Below the pieces are notes generated by a model. It was given only the letters and a program-made list of their open reading frames with translations, searched no databases and was not told the origin of the DNA. Of a stretch of 12,896 bases of DNA, positions 5,800 through 11,758 are shown one piece after another. Position 1 is the first letter of the stretch, and each line of letters starts with the position of its first letter. This DNA is from Spirochaetaceae bacterium. GTDB taxonomy: Bacteria; Spirochaetota; Spirochaetia; DSM-27196; SLAA01. The stretch covers positions 1 through 12,896 of the forward strand of contig PXEI01000149.1 in NCBI GenBank assembly GCA_003564775.1. Direction: 5' to 3'. Made by a program: the position numbers and the translations under genes.

Positions 5800-7431
5800 T
5801 TACTGTGTTGGCACATGTCGTGACGCGCGCGAAAAACTACTCTCAACGCTGAGAATAATCTCAACCCATGCATCCGAGTTGCGCACCTGAACCGCAGGCG
5901 CAGCGGCAACTCGTGTATGCTCCCATAGACGGTATCCGAGTTCACCCCCAAACCCCAAAGCAAAATCACGAGCCGCAGTAGCGCTCACCGAGTCATCTCG
6001 ATATGCCCCGGTCTCATCCCGAATCGCGGTGAGGCTCGCCGCCGGATTAATCCATCGTACGAGGAGTTCCATCCCAAAATCAAGCCCATCCAGCGAGTCA
6101 ACACCGACGCGGCCGCGAATCCAGGTTACGCCGGGGCCGTACGGTGAGCTCAGCGGCATGTACTCGCTTTCTCCAACCAGTTCCCGCCGGTAAATTGCCC
6201 TGCTGAGGTACTCCGCGTCATCAAAACTTCCCCAGAGATAGTGGGTATCACCAAGCTCCAGGACTCCATCCCAGATTGCACGTGGCCCTTCACTCCGCGC
6301 ATGTACACCACCAAGCACCGCAAAGATGGTTGGCGCCCCGGCTTCCTGGGCCCCGAATGCCTCAAGATCTATCGCGTCAAACCCGGACTGTAGAAACCCG
6401 ACCACCCCCGGTCTCAATACCAGAGACATATCGCCAACCACACTTAGATTGCTCACTGGTGACTCTGAGTGCAGGCCAGCCCCAGCGGCAACGAAGTCGG
6501 AGAGTTGAAACATGTTTTCACGCCGCGCGGTAATTGCCTGCACACCAACTCCCACCCGCACCCGCTTATGCGATACCTCAACTCGCTGCAGGTTGTACAG
6601 AATGATGTTTCGCCCATAGTCATAACCAATTGGCAGTTCACCACGCTCCGGCTCACCGCCAGCCCGTCTATTCTCCAGCGTAGCAACCAGCCAGGTAAAA
6701 TGCGCCAATCCAAACGGCAGGCTCAGCCGCACAGCATCCAAAAAAGGGATCTCCTCGGCGACATGCAGCGAGGAAAAGGGAGACGGGCCGACAAAGAACG
6801 GGGCCCGGCCAATGACTACCTCGGCAGCACCCAACACGTAATGCAGGTAGGCGGCGGTCAACTCGGTATACTCACCCACAAAAGGCACACCGCTTTCATA
6901 GATCGGCAGATTTGTGTAGGGCTTGTCGTCGGTGAAGGACGCGAACTCACGCCCTATCTCCGCTTGCAGAAAGAGCGCTGCGCGGGCATCGCGCCGAGCC
7001 CCTACTTGAATGGCCGCAACCGAGTTCCCTTTCGCCGATAGCTCGGCGTAGTTGTCATACTTCAGCCCGCCAGGGAGAAAGGCCTGTGCCACCAGTTCAG
7101 TGCTCAGTTCGTAGTGATACACCTCCGGGGAGTACCCAAGCCGAACAAGAAAGGCCTGCACCCGGTCACGCTCGGAGAGACTCTGTGCTTGCGATTCGAG
7201 GTTCCGCGCCGCGGTATAGAGTTCGCTTCGTGACAAGGGGTAGGTGGCGGTAGGAAAGGCAAGGTTGGAGCGGGTATACAGTAGTTCAATGCTCCGAACC
7301 AACGCATGGTCAGCCCCATACAGTGGTTCTCCGGCAACCGACCGCGGATAGAGAACACATGCGAACAAAAGCAACGCTGCCATGACAAGAGCAGGAAACC
7401 GTACCACGCACGCCCATCCTTTCCGATTCAT
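5800..7431 (-). CDS. Exported outer-membrane beta-barrel-like protein (possibly Wzi-like)
   Basis: This 543-aa protein starts with a basic end and a hydrophobic segment (about residues 12-28), with likely cleavage near SVA|GEP, so it should be exported. An initial helical part follows (YPLSRSELYTAARNL, about 64-78). The rest is rich in alternating beta strands, glycine and aromatics, consistent with a barrel. The stretch VVIGRAPFFVGPSPFSSL then IPFLDAVRLSLPFG resembles the pattern of capsule-assembly Wzi-type barrels; this family assignment is tentative. The final strand (VEIILSVESSF) is followed by about 10 polar residues. A promoter at 7456-7484 would give an 18-nt leader; the Shine-Dalgarno is only GGAA at 4 nt. 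The gene is first in a two-gene unit with deoC and divergent from the ferredoxin gene. Its function is unknown: surface polysaccharide attachment or porin activity are both possible. Confidence 0.6.
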   Translation of the reverse strand: MNRKGWACVVRFPALVMAALLLFACVLYPRSVAGEPLYGADHALVRSIELLYTRSNLAFPTATYPLSRSELYTAARNLESQAQSLSERDRVQAFLVRLGYSPEVYHYELSTELVAQAFLPGGLKYDNYAELSAKGNSVAAIQVGARRDARAALFLQAEIGREFASFTDDKPYTNLPIYESGVPFVGEYTELTAAYLHYVLGAAEVVIGRAPFFVGPSPFSSLHVAEEIPFLDAVRLSLPFGLAHFTWLVATLENRRAGGEPERGELPIGYDYGRNIILYNLQRVEVSHKRVRVGVGVQAITARRENMFQLSDFVAAGAGLHSESPVSNLSVVGDMSLVLRPGVVGFLQSGFDAIDLEAFGAQEAGAPTIFAVLGGVHARSEGPRAIWDGVLELGDTHYLWGSFDDAEYLSRAIYRRELVGESEYMPLSSPYGPGVTWIRGRVGVDSLDGLDFGMELLVRWINPAASLTAIRDETGAYRDDSVSATAARDFALGFGGELGYRLWEHTRVAAAPAVQVRNSDAWVEIILSVESSFSRASRHVPTQ

Positions 7432-7434
7432 TGT

Positions 7435-7463
7435 TTCCGATTACCCGGTGAGCGCAGTATATT
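7435..7463 (+). promoter_or_regulatory. Possible ferredoxin promoter, overlapping the opposite promoter
   Basis: On the plus strand TATATT (7458-7463, 5/6) is a good -10, with a weak -35 of TTCCGA (7435-7440, 3/6) at 17 nt. The -10 overlaps the minus-strand -10 (7456-7461) by four bases. Transcription would start near 7470 with a 26-nt leader. Confidence 0.35.
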
Positions 7464-7484
7464 CCCCCCAAGACCATGAATCAA
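7456..7484 (-). promoter_or_regulatory. Predicted promoter for the barrel gene and deoC
   Basis: The minus strand reads TTGATT (7479-7484, 4/6), a 17-nt spacer and TATACT (7456-7461, 5/6). The spacer contains six consecutive G (complement of 7464-7469). The -35 overlaps the first two bases of the ferredoxin ribosome binding site on the other strand. Confidence 0.6.
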
Positions 7485-7488
7485 GGAG
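7483..7488 (+). promoter_or_regulatory. Ribosome binding site that fixes the ferredoxin start
   Basis: AAGGAG lies 7 nt before the ATG at 7496. It decides in favour of a 76-aa ferredoxin over the longer open frame from 7382, which would overlap the divergent gene's signal-peptide region. Confidence 0.85.
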
Positions 7489-7495
7489 ATCAACT

Positions 7496-7726
7496 ATGGC
7501 AGACAAGAACTCCAAGGTGTCGGGAAATGTACCTGGGCCTTTTTATGTAGATTCCAACTGTATTGGATGTGAAGCGTGTGCACAAACTGATCCGGATCAC
7601 TACGTGATGGACGATTCCGGCACCTTTGCCTACGTGTTTAAGCAGCCGGAAGGCGACGCAGAGCGTGAAGCCGCATTAGATGCCCAGGGTGTATGCCCGG
7701 TCGACGCAATTGGAGACGACGGCTAA
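7496..7726 (+). CDS. Ferredoxin with one [4Fe-4S] cluster
   Basis: This 76-aa acidic protein has Cys22-x2-Cys25-x2-Cys28 and a distant Cys67 followed by Pro (VCPVDAI). This is the ligand set of small single-cluster [4Fe-4S] ferredoxins such as the Thermotoga/Desulfovibrio type. A second cluster motif is absent. It would carry single low-potential electrons between cytoplasmic redox enzymes, for example pyruvate:ferredoxin oxidoreductase or hydrogenase; no partner gene is adjacent. The start is fixed by a strong ribosome binding site at 7483-7488. The gene stands alone, divergent from the barrel gene with an overlapping promoter and convergent with the PilZ gene, with a terminator in the 72-nt gap. 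The fit between length, cysteine spacing and the conserved CPVDAI ending makes the call firm; the physiological partner is unknown. Confidence 0.92.
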   Translation: MADKNSKVSGNVPGPFYVDSNCIGCEACAQTDPDHYVMDDSGTFAYVFKQPEGDAEREAALDAQGVCPVDAIGDDG

Positions 7727-7747
7727 GGAGTGCTGGCTGCACCCAAC

Positions 7748-7800
7748 GGTTGGTGTGTAGTGACAGATTGGATCTACACACCATATATCCCCAACCTTTT
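7748..7800 (+). terminator. Probable terminator of the ferredoxin gene
   Basis: A perfect 9-bp inverted repeat, GGTGTGTAG (7752-7760) and CTACACACC (7774-7782), encloses a 13-nt loop. An outer GGTTG (7748-7752)/CAACC (7792-7796) pairing could extend it with an internal bulge, and TTTT follows at 7797-7800. The last two T overlap the stop codon of the convergent PilZ gene. There is no T-tract in the minus direction. Confidence 0.55.
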
Positions 7801-8629
7801 ATGACATAGCGCGCTCAAAGTTTCGCTGTATCGTTTCCTGCACAAATGAATAGATCTTTTCCTCAACCGAGTCACTGCGGGCTTCGTCAAAGAGCAGAAC
7901 AAGTGTTTTTTCCGACTCAGTCCTAACTCCTACAACCCTTCCGGAAACGGTGCAGATGCGTGAGTTGAGCTTGAGTTGAATGTCGCTCACCCAGTCGTCT
8001 TTCCGCAGCCGGTCGTCAAGGCTTGGTATCACGCACGCCGCTCCTACGCCGCTAATGTCAAGCACGCGGCCGGCATGATGGTCGCCTGCATACTTCACAT
8101 TGACCGTAGCACTGCCGTCGAAGCACCTCGCCCGCACCTGTGTGCGGCGCCCCCGAGCCTTTTGTCTCGCCGCCTGGGTAGTAATTCGTGCAGCGATCTC
8201 TTTCCGCCCGCTACTCATGACGATGTAGCCACACGGTGCGGAAACCGCACTTAAATAGCGTTTAATGGTATCCTTGCGGTTATCTTCCGAAAGAATTCCC
8301 AAACGTATGTCTTTCTCCCGAAAAAGATCGTTCATAGATGAAAGCACTTTAAGCCAATCGAAGCCCTTTGGCCCCTTATCAACATTTGCAAACAGCAGTG
8401 ACCCTGGATACAACGACACAAGTTTGCGCAAACCCCGCGACTCCTCGGTAGTGTAGGTTTTGTACCCAAGCCTGACCATTCCATAGACAAACTCCTCACG
8501 GATCCATGCCGGAGGATGGAGAAAAAAGAGCTTTCGCCCAGCGATCTCGGAGTTGACACCAGCGCCACCTACGGCGTCGGATCCTGGTTCCTGCTCGGTT
8601 TGCTGTTGAGTTTGAGTTGGGGTAGACAT
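7799..8629 (-). CDS. PilZ-domain protein, predicted cyclic-di-GMP receptor, spirochaete-type N-domain
   Basis: The 276-aa product has two parts. Residues about 31-150 (from GRKLFFLHPP) form an alpha/beta domain resembling a receiver-like N-terminal module that precedes PilZ domains in spirochaetes. Residues about 158-250 are a PilZ domain with the full ligand motif: Arg162-x3-Arg166 and Asp191-x-Ser193-x2-Gly196 (DISGVG). Such proteins bind c-di-GMP and alter motility, adhesion or gene expression. The first 28 residues are a Gln/Thr/Ser-rich flexible tail. The ATG at 8629 is chosen because the predicted promoter (8641-8670) lies directly before it; the open frame continues to 8809, but that would overlap the divergent dsdA. 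No Shine-Dalgarno is present, and the predicted leader is only about 5 nt. No signal peptide or membrane segment is seen. The gene converges on the ferredoxin gene. The output partner is unknown. Confidence 0.82.
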   Translation of the reverse strand: MSTPTQTQQQTEQEPGSDAVGGAGVNSEIAGRKLFFLHPPAWIREEFVYGMVRLGYKTYTTEESRGLRKLVSLYPGSLLFANVDKGPKGFDWLKVLSSMNDLFREKDIRLGILSEDNRKDTIKRYLSAVSAPCGYIVMSSGRKEIAARITTQAARQKARGRRTQVRARCFDGSATVNVKYAGDHHAGRVLDISGVGAACVIPSLDDRLRKDDWVSDIQLKLNSRICTVSGRVVGVRTESEKTLVLLFDEARSDSVEEKIYSFVQETIQRNFERAMS

Positions 8630-8640
8630 ATTATGGGGGG

Positions 8641-8670
8641 AGTATAGAGAGCAAAGCAGGTACCGGTCAA
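8641..8670 (-). promoter_or_regulatory. Strong predicted promoter for the PilZ gene
   Basis: The minus strand carries TTGACC (8665-8670, 5/6), an 18-nt spacer and TATACT (8641-8646, 5/6). The -10 ends 11 nt before the ATG at 8629, with a C6 tract between them, so transcription should start around 8634. It lies in the 78-nt gap shared with the divergent dsdA gene. Confidence 0.65.
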
Positions 8671-8707
8671 TGGATACACTGCGACGAGGAACGGCACGGA
8701 GGGCCCT

Positions 8708-9958
8708 ATGGACAATCACGTCACACGCCGACAGATGATCGAAGGAATCCGACGCGCCGAGCCGGTTTTTTTCCGCAATAGTCCTCGGCCGCAGATGGTG
8801 CTTGGACAAGGTGCGGAGAAAAGCCGGGTGAACCCTGGCGGAGTGGCCGATGCGGCCGACCGCATGCGACGTGCCCAGGGACTGTTGGCCCGCCTCTTTC
8901 CCGAAAGTGCCTTTGCAGACCGCCCCGGACAGATAGAGTCGCCACTCCGTGTACTCATGGCGAGTGTGCCGCTGCTGGCAAAGTGCGACGGAGCGTTGCC
9001 CATTGCGGGCTCAATCAAGGCTCGGGGCGGCATTCACGAGGTATTGTGTCATGCCGAGGAACTCGCGCTGGAGGCAGAACTCATCAATCCCGGGGACGAC
9101 CTACTGCAGCTCGCCGCGGGTCAGTCTCGCAGGCTCTTTGCCGAACATGAAATCTGTGTTGGCTCCACCGGAAATCTTGGACTTTCAATTGGAATCGCGG
9201 CACGCGCGTTGGGCTTTCGCGCGGTTATTCACATGTCCCGCGACGCCAAACAGTGGAAGAAGCAGCTGCTGCGCTCCCACGGCGCAACAGTCGTTGAACA
9301 CGAAGGAGATTTTTCCGCAGCCGTCCAAGTTGGCAGAGCAGCCTCGGCCGACTCTCCACGCAGTTACTTTGTTGACGACGAGAACTCGACCCGCCTGTTA
9401 TACGGCTACGCAGCTGCAGCCCATCCACTCCGCGCACAACTCGCGAAACTGGGAGTATACCCAACCGCCGACTCCCCTCTCTGCGTCTACCTTCCGTGCG
9501 GAGTCGGTGGTGGCCCGGCAGGAATTGCGTACGGCTTAGCACTCGAGTTTGGTGCCGCTGCGGTAGAGAGTTACACGGTTGAACCCACACAGGCTCCGGC
9601 ACTGCTGCTTGCTGTCCTGGAAGAACGGTATGAAGGTCTGCATGTCAGCGACTATGGTCTGACGCTTACTACCGATGCTGACGGGCTGGCTGTGGGAAGT
9701 CCCTCGGTGCTTGCTGGCCCGATTATTGGTGCATTGTGTTCTGGACTCTACACAGAAAGCGATGAAGCGATGCGCGCCTACCTCAAGCAGTTCTATGCCT
9801 CGGACGGTTTACGTCTTGAACTGTCGGCAGCTGCGGGCCTGGGGGGGCCAGCTCGACGGGCGCAGATAGAAGGCCTGCGCACACCTTCTGCGCATCTGGT
9901 GTGGCTCACGGGCGGCGGTCTGCTCCCGGAGGATGAGTTTCAGCGCCTCCTCAGGTAG
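8708..9958 (+). CDS. dsdA: D-serine ammonia-lyase (D-serine dehydratase)
   Basis: This 416-aa fold-II PLP enzyme converts D-serine to pyruvate and ammonia. PIAGSIKARGGIHEVL carries the Schiff-base Lys104 in the sequence typical of DsdA. STGNLGLSIG (153-162) and CGVGGGPAG bind the PLP phosphate and ring. The C-terminus (WLTGGGLLPEDEF) also fits the family. E. coli DsdA is 442 aa, so this is complete and slightly short. The ATG at 8708 has GGAGGG 4 nt upstream, close but usable. Neither the regulator dsdC nor the permease dsdX is adjacent. The gene is divergent from the PilZ gene, and its last 8 nt overlap the convergent LOG gene's end. Homopolymer runs T7 (8766-8772) and G7 (9841-9847) lie within the frame, which is intact as given. 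It would detoxify D-serine or feed it into pyruvate metabolism. Confidence 0.93.
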   Translation: MDNHVTRRQMIEGIRRAEPVFFRNSPRPQMVLGQGAEKSRVNPGGVADAADRMRRAQGLLARLFPESAFADRPGQIESPLRVLMASVPLLAKCDGALPIAGSIKARGGIHEVLCHAEELALEAELINPGDDLLQLAAGQSRRLFAEHEICVGSTGNLGLSIGIAARALGFRAVIHMSRDAKQWKKQLLRSHGATVVEHEGDFSAAVQVGRAASADSPRSYFVDDENSTRLLYGYAAAAHPLRAQLAKLGVYPTADSPLCVYLPCGVGGGPAGIAYGLALEFGAAAVESYTVEPTQAPALLLAVLEERYEGLHVSDYGLTLTTDADGLAVGSPSVLAGPIIGALCSGLYTESDEAMRAYLKQFYASDGLRLELSAAAGLGGPARRAQIEGLRTPSAHLVWLTGGGLLPEDEFQRLLR

Positions 9959-10556
9959 CCAGCTCATCCCATTTCGTTTCGCCTGAGCCGAGTGTTGCAA
10001 CCGCATCCTCAAGTGCCGTTATGGCGGCAACCGGATCTGGCGCTGCCATCGCAAGCGCTCTATGAGCAGGTCGCACCAGCCCGCCGGTCACCATACTATC
10101 AAGATAGCGAAGAAGCAAATCGTAGTAGCCGTCAAGATTACACAGCACGCAGGGTTTGTTATGTAGACCCAACTGAGCCCAGGTCAGTATCTCAAATGTC
10201 TCATCCATAGTGCCGTAACCGCCAGGAAGCGCCACAAAGGCATCAGAAAGCTCGGCCATGACTGCTTTTCGTTCATGCATAGAAGCCACAATCCGCAAGT
10301 CTTGCAGTCCGGTGTGGGCTACTTCATGCTGAATCATGCTCTCTGGAATGACGCCAATTACCTGCCCACCCCTGGCAAGCACAGCATCTGCAACCGCACC
10401 CATAAGGCCAACTCGGGCACCCCCATACACAAGAGTGATACCTCGCTCACCTAGCAGGGTACCCAGCTCCTGTGCTCCGCGCACAAAACTAGGGTTTACC
10501 CCGAAACTCGACGCACAGTACACACCTACACTCTTTATCTGCTTCAGCTTTTTCAC
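9951..10556 (-). CDS. LOG-family protein (nucleoside 5'-monophosphate phosphoribohydrolase-like)
   Basis: This 201-aa protein belongs to the LOG/lysine-decarboxylase-like family, a Rossmann-fold group whose studied members hydrolyse cytokinin riboside 5'-monophosphate or AMP to base plus ribose 5-phosphate. The defining PGGYGTMDE motif is at 111-119. YGGARVGLMG (44-53) and the MHERKAVM segment (93-100) are also typical. The length fits the bacterial family (~190-200 aa). The start is GTG at 10556, just before the first beta strand (KSVGVYCASS); there is no clear Shine-Dalgarno, and a weak promoter ends 6 nt before it, so it may be leaderless. The gene converges on dsdA, and their last 8 nt overlap (9951-9958). 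It is sometimes annotated as lysine decarboxylase, which is not supported by function studies. The bacterial physiological substrate is uncertain. Confidence 0.9.
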   Translation of the reverse strand: MKKLKQIKSVGVYCASSFGVNPSFVRGAQELGTLLGERGITLVYGGARVGLMGAVADAVLARGGQVIGVIPESMIQHEVAHTGLQDLRIVASMHERKAVMAELSDAFVALPGGYGTMDETFEILTWAQLGLHNKPCVLCNLDGYYDLLLRYLDSMVTGGLVRPAHRALAMAAPDPVAAITALEDAVATLGSGETKWDELAT

Positions 10557-10562
10557 CAGCTC

Positions 10563-10592
10563 AGCATATTCCGAGTCTTTGCATAGAGTCCA
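10563..10592 (-). promoter_or_regulatory. Possible promoter directly before the LOG gene
   Basis: The minus strand shows TGGACT (10587-10592, 4/6), an 18-nt spacer and TATGCT (10563-10568, 4/6). Only 6 nt separate the -10 from the GTG at 10556, so the message would be leaderless. The hexamers are moderate and this is tentative. Confidence 0.3.
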
Positions 10593-10661
10593 GAGCTTCC
10601 GACTTTCTGCTGGGGTGCCAGCCTGCTGGAACTTTCATTTAAATTGGGCCCACAGCCAAGC

Positions 10662-10690
10662 TTGACGGTTGTGGCATGCTGCGCTACAAT
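10662..10690 (+). promoter_or_regulatory. Strong predicted promoter for the FMN-binding protein gene
   Basis: TTGACG (10662-10667, 5/6), a 17-nt spacer and TACAAT (10685-10690, 5/6) make one of the best promoter matches in the window. It lies in the 278-nt gap between divergent LOG and FMN-binding genes. It would give an unusually long leader of about 138 nt before the ATG at 10835. The rest of the gap contains only the possible operator at 10782-10794 and the possible LOG promoter. Confidence 0.62.
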
Positions 10691-10781
10691 GAGCAACCGC
10701 GAAACATTGCACCATTGACCGGTTTAAAGGCATTCTTCGGACGAAAGACTGGAAATACCCGCCGCCACTGTGGTACTATAG

Positions 10782-10794
10782 ATTTCGTCGAAAT
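10782..10794. promoter_or_regulatory. Palindrome in the FMN-binding gene leader, possible operator or RNA structure
   Basis: ATTTCG-T-CGAAAT is a perfect 6+1+6 inverted repeat, just after a TACTAT (10774-10779) that could act as a second -10. Overlapping it, GTCGAA (10787-10792) can pair with TTCGAC (10811-10816), 5 nt before the GGAGG ribosome binding site (10822-10826). It could be a protein-binding operator or an RNA hairpin near the translation start. Confidence 0.35.
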
Positions 10795-10834
10795 ACACAG
10801 GAACTATTTGTTCGACAAAATGGAGGACTAAGGT

Positions 10835-11155
10835 ATGAAGCTACGAATTGCTCTTATCGCTCTGGTTATTGCTCTTCTCATTCCGGCGCTTGCCGTTGCA
10901 CAGCAGACACTGCGAGGTACCGGTGAAGGTTACATCGGCCCCATCACGGTTGATGTAGTAATGCAGGGGAACAACATTACCGAGGTGAAACTGGTTGAGT
11001 TTAACGAGACCCCAGGTCTCAGCAACCGCAGCCGTGACATGACTATTCAGCGAATTGTTGAAGCCAACAACGCAGATGTAGATCTCGTGACCGGTGCGAC
11101 CCAGACCAGCCAAGGCATCATTGACGCAGTGAAAGACGCGCTCAGCAAGCGCTAA
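10835..11155 (+). CDS. Exported small FMN-binding-domain protein
   Basis: This 106-aa protein has a signal peptide at residues 1-22 (hydrophobic ALIALVIALLIPALAVA, cleavage near AVA|QQ). The rest is a single FMN_bind domain of the NqrC/RnfG type. Asp83-Leu-Val-Thr86-Gly-Ala-Thr89 matches the Dxx(S/T)GAT motif in which the last Thr, here Thr89, is covalently flavinylated by ApbE in known members. The domain is otherwise minimal: GYIGPITVDVVM, then the segment around ETPGLSNR, which resembles the GETPGLG region of the family. It should act outside the cytoplasmic membrane as a one-flavin electron carrier or as part of extracellular electron transfer. No ApbE, Rnf, Nqr or other redox partner is adjacent. 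The ATG has GGAGG 8 nt upstream. It is monocistronic, between a strong promoter and a strong terminator, which suggests substantial expression. Confidence 0.88.
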   Translation: MKLRIALIALVIALLIPALAVAQQTLRGTGEGYIGPITVDVVMQGNNITEVKLVEFNETPGLSNRSRDMTIQRIVEANNADVDLVTGATQTSQGIIDAVKDALSKR

Positions 11156-11178
11156 GACTTCTCATGGCCTTTCTCAAA

Positions 11179-11223
11179 GGCACAAAGAGCCCCACGGTAT
11201 AACGCTGTGGGGTTTTTTGTGCC
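11179..11223. terminator. Strong intrinsic terminator, probably bidirectional
   Basis: CCCCACGG (11190-11197) pairs with the opposite arm at 11205-11212 (8 bp with one G-T wobble) around a 7-nt loop, followed by six T (11213-11218). An outer GGCACAAA (11179-11186)/TTTGTGCC (11216-11223) pairing extends the stem. It ends the FMN-binding gene. On the minus strand the same stem is followed by CTCTTTG, a weaker T-rich tail that could stop transcripts of the DUF3592 gene. Confidence 0.88.
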
Positions 11224-11225
11224 CT

Positions 11226-11242
11226 GGAGCGATCGTCGCTCC
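11226..11242. other. Perfect short hairpin after the terminator
   Basis: GGAGCGA (11226-11232) and TCGCTCC (11236-11242) form a perfect 7-bp stem with a 3-nt loop, directly after the terminator. There is no T-tract on either strand. It may help end the leftward DUF3592 transcript, but its role is unknown. Confidence 0.5.
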
Positions 11243-11313
11243 TTCGGTCTGCACCTTTAGCCACATGCAGAACTGTCGTCCCAGTGCAGAGTTTCACTCG
11301 TGAAGCCCTCAGA

Positions 11314-11337
11314 TTTAGAGTCGGCTTTAGAGTCGGC
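11314..11337. repeat. 12-bp tandem duplication over the DUF3592 stop codon
   Basis: TTTAGAGTCGGC occurs twice without a gap, at 11314-11325 and 11326-11337. The right copy contains the stop codon and last codons of the minus-strand gene; the left copy is just downstream of the stop. The protein end is unaffected. Confidence 0.9.
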
Positions 11338-11758
11338 GCCCGATAACAGCTGCTCCGGCCGCCACAAAGAGCAAACCTGTTCCCGCAAGGACAATTCCGC
11401 GACCCCATAGTCCCATGAGACTCGCTACCCTGGCGGACGCGGGGTCATCTGGAAGATACCGCAGTTCTCGTTCCTCACCGACAGCAACAGCATCACGCCT
11501 TTCTGCACTCGCCGAGCGAACACGGTGCGTATCTCCGTCGAGATCGGTGAACTCAAGAACTGCATAGTAACGGCGCCCGCTCTCCGGGTCGGTAAAGGGA
11601 ATCTGGCTCTGGGTAACGTCCACCTCAACCACCTCTCCTGCAACAGACTCGGCGCGAGCAATGAACGAAACGGTATAGACTGCGTCAAGAACAGCCGGCA
11701 GGAGCAGAACTGCTCCAATAACAACAAAGATGATTCCTAGTCCGCGTAGTGCACCCAT
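11327..11758 (-). CDS. DUF3592-type membrane protein
   Basis: The 143-aa product has a hydrophobic segment at about residues 7-33 and another at about 117-139 (GIVLAGTGLLFVAAGAAVIG). Between them is a beta-rich soluble domain with GEVVEVDV, YYAVLEFTDLDGDTH and VGEERELRYLPDDPASARV. This two-membrane-helix layout, with the GE...V.Y.P.DP..A pattern near the end of the middle domain, is that of DUF3592 proteins, whose function is unknown. The middle domain probably lies outside the cytoplasm. The ATG at 11758 has no Shine-Dalgarno; TATCTT ends 6 nt before it, a possible -10 without a good -35. It follows the ankyrin gene by 21 nt, so cotranscription is likely. A tandem duplication covers its stop codon. 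Confidence 0.7.
   Translation of the reverse strand: MGALRGLGIIFVVIGAVLLLPAVLDAVYTVSFIARAESVAGEVVEVDVTQSQIPFTDPESGRRYYAVLEFTDLDGDTHRVRSASAERRDAVAVGEERELRYLPDDPASARVASLMGLWGRGIVLAGTGLLFVAAGAAVIGRRL

Noticed and set aside
5790..5969. Upstream extension of the DeoC open frame to 5969
   Set aside because: The extension lies in another frame of the barrel-protein gene, whereas a good ribosome binding site precedes the ATG at 5789 and family members start there.
7345..7431. Lipoprotein lipobox (LFAC) in the barrel-like protein
   Set aside because: Phe before the Ala-Cys is atypical for a lipobox and the hydrophobic run continues past the Cys; an ordinary signal peptide ending at SVA|GEP fits better.
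7382..7495. Longer ferredoxin start at 7382
   Set aside because: It would cover the signal-peptide codons and promoter of the divergent gene; AAGGAG before 7496 is decisive.
8630..8809. Upstream extension of the PilZ open frame to 8809
   Set aside because: It would overlap the start of divergent dsdA and cross the strong promoter at 8641-8670; the added residues show no domain.
10689..10718. Nine-codon upstream open frame in the FMN-binding gene leader
   Set aside because: Its ATG overlaps the -10 element, so it would not be in the transcript from that promoter, and it has no ribosome binding site.
8662..10723. The 12-mer CCATTGACCGGT shared by the PilZ promoter (minus strand, 8662-8673) and the FMN-binding gene leader (plus strand, 10712-10723)
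   Set aside because: Several shared 12-mers are expected by chance in a window this long, and no -10 follows the TTGACC of the second copy, so a common operator is not supported.
10697..10834. FMN riboswitch before the FMN-binding-domain gene
   Set aside because: The leader is short and I see none of the conserved RFN sequence blocks; FMN-binding-domain genes are also not typical riboswitch targets.
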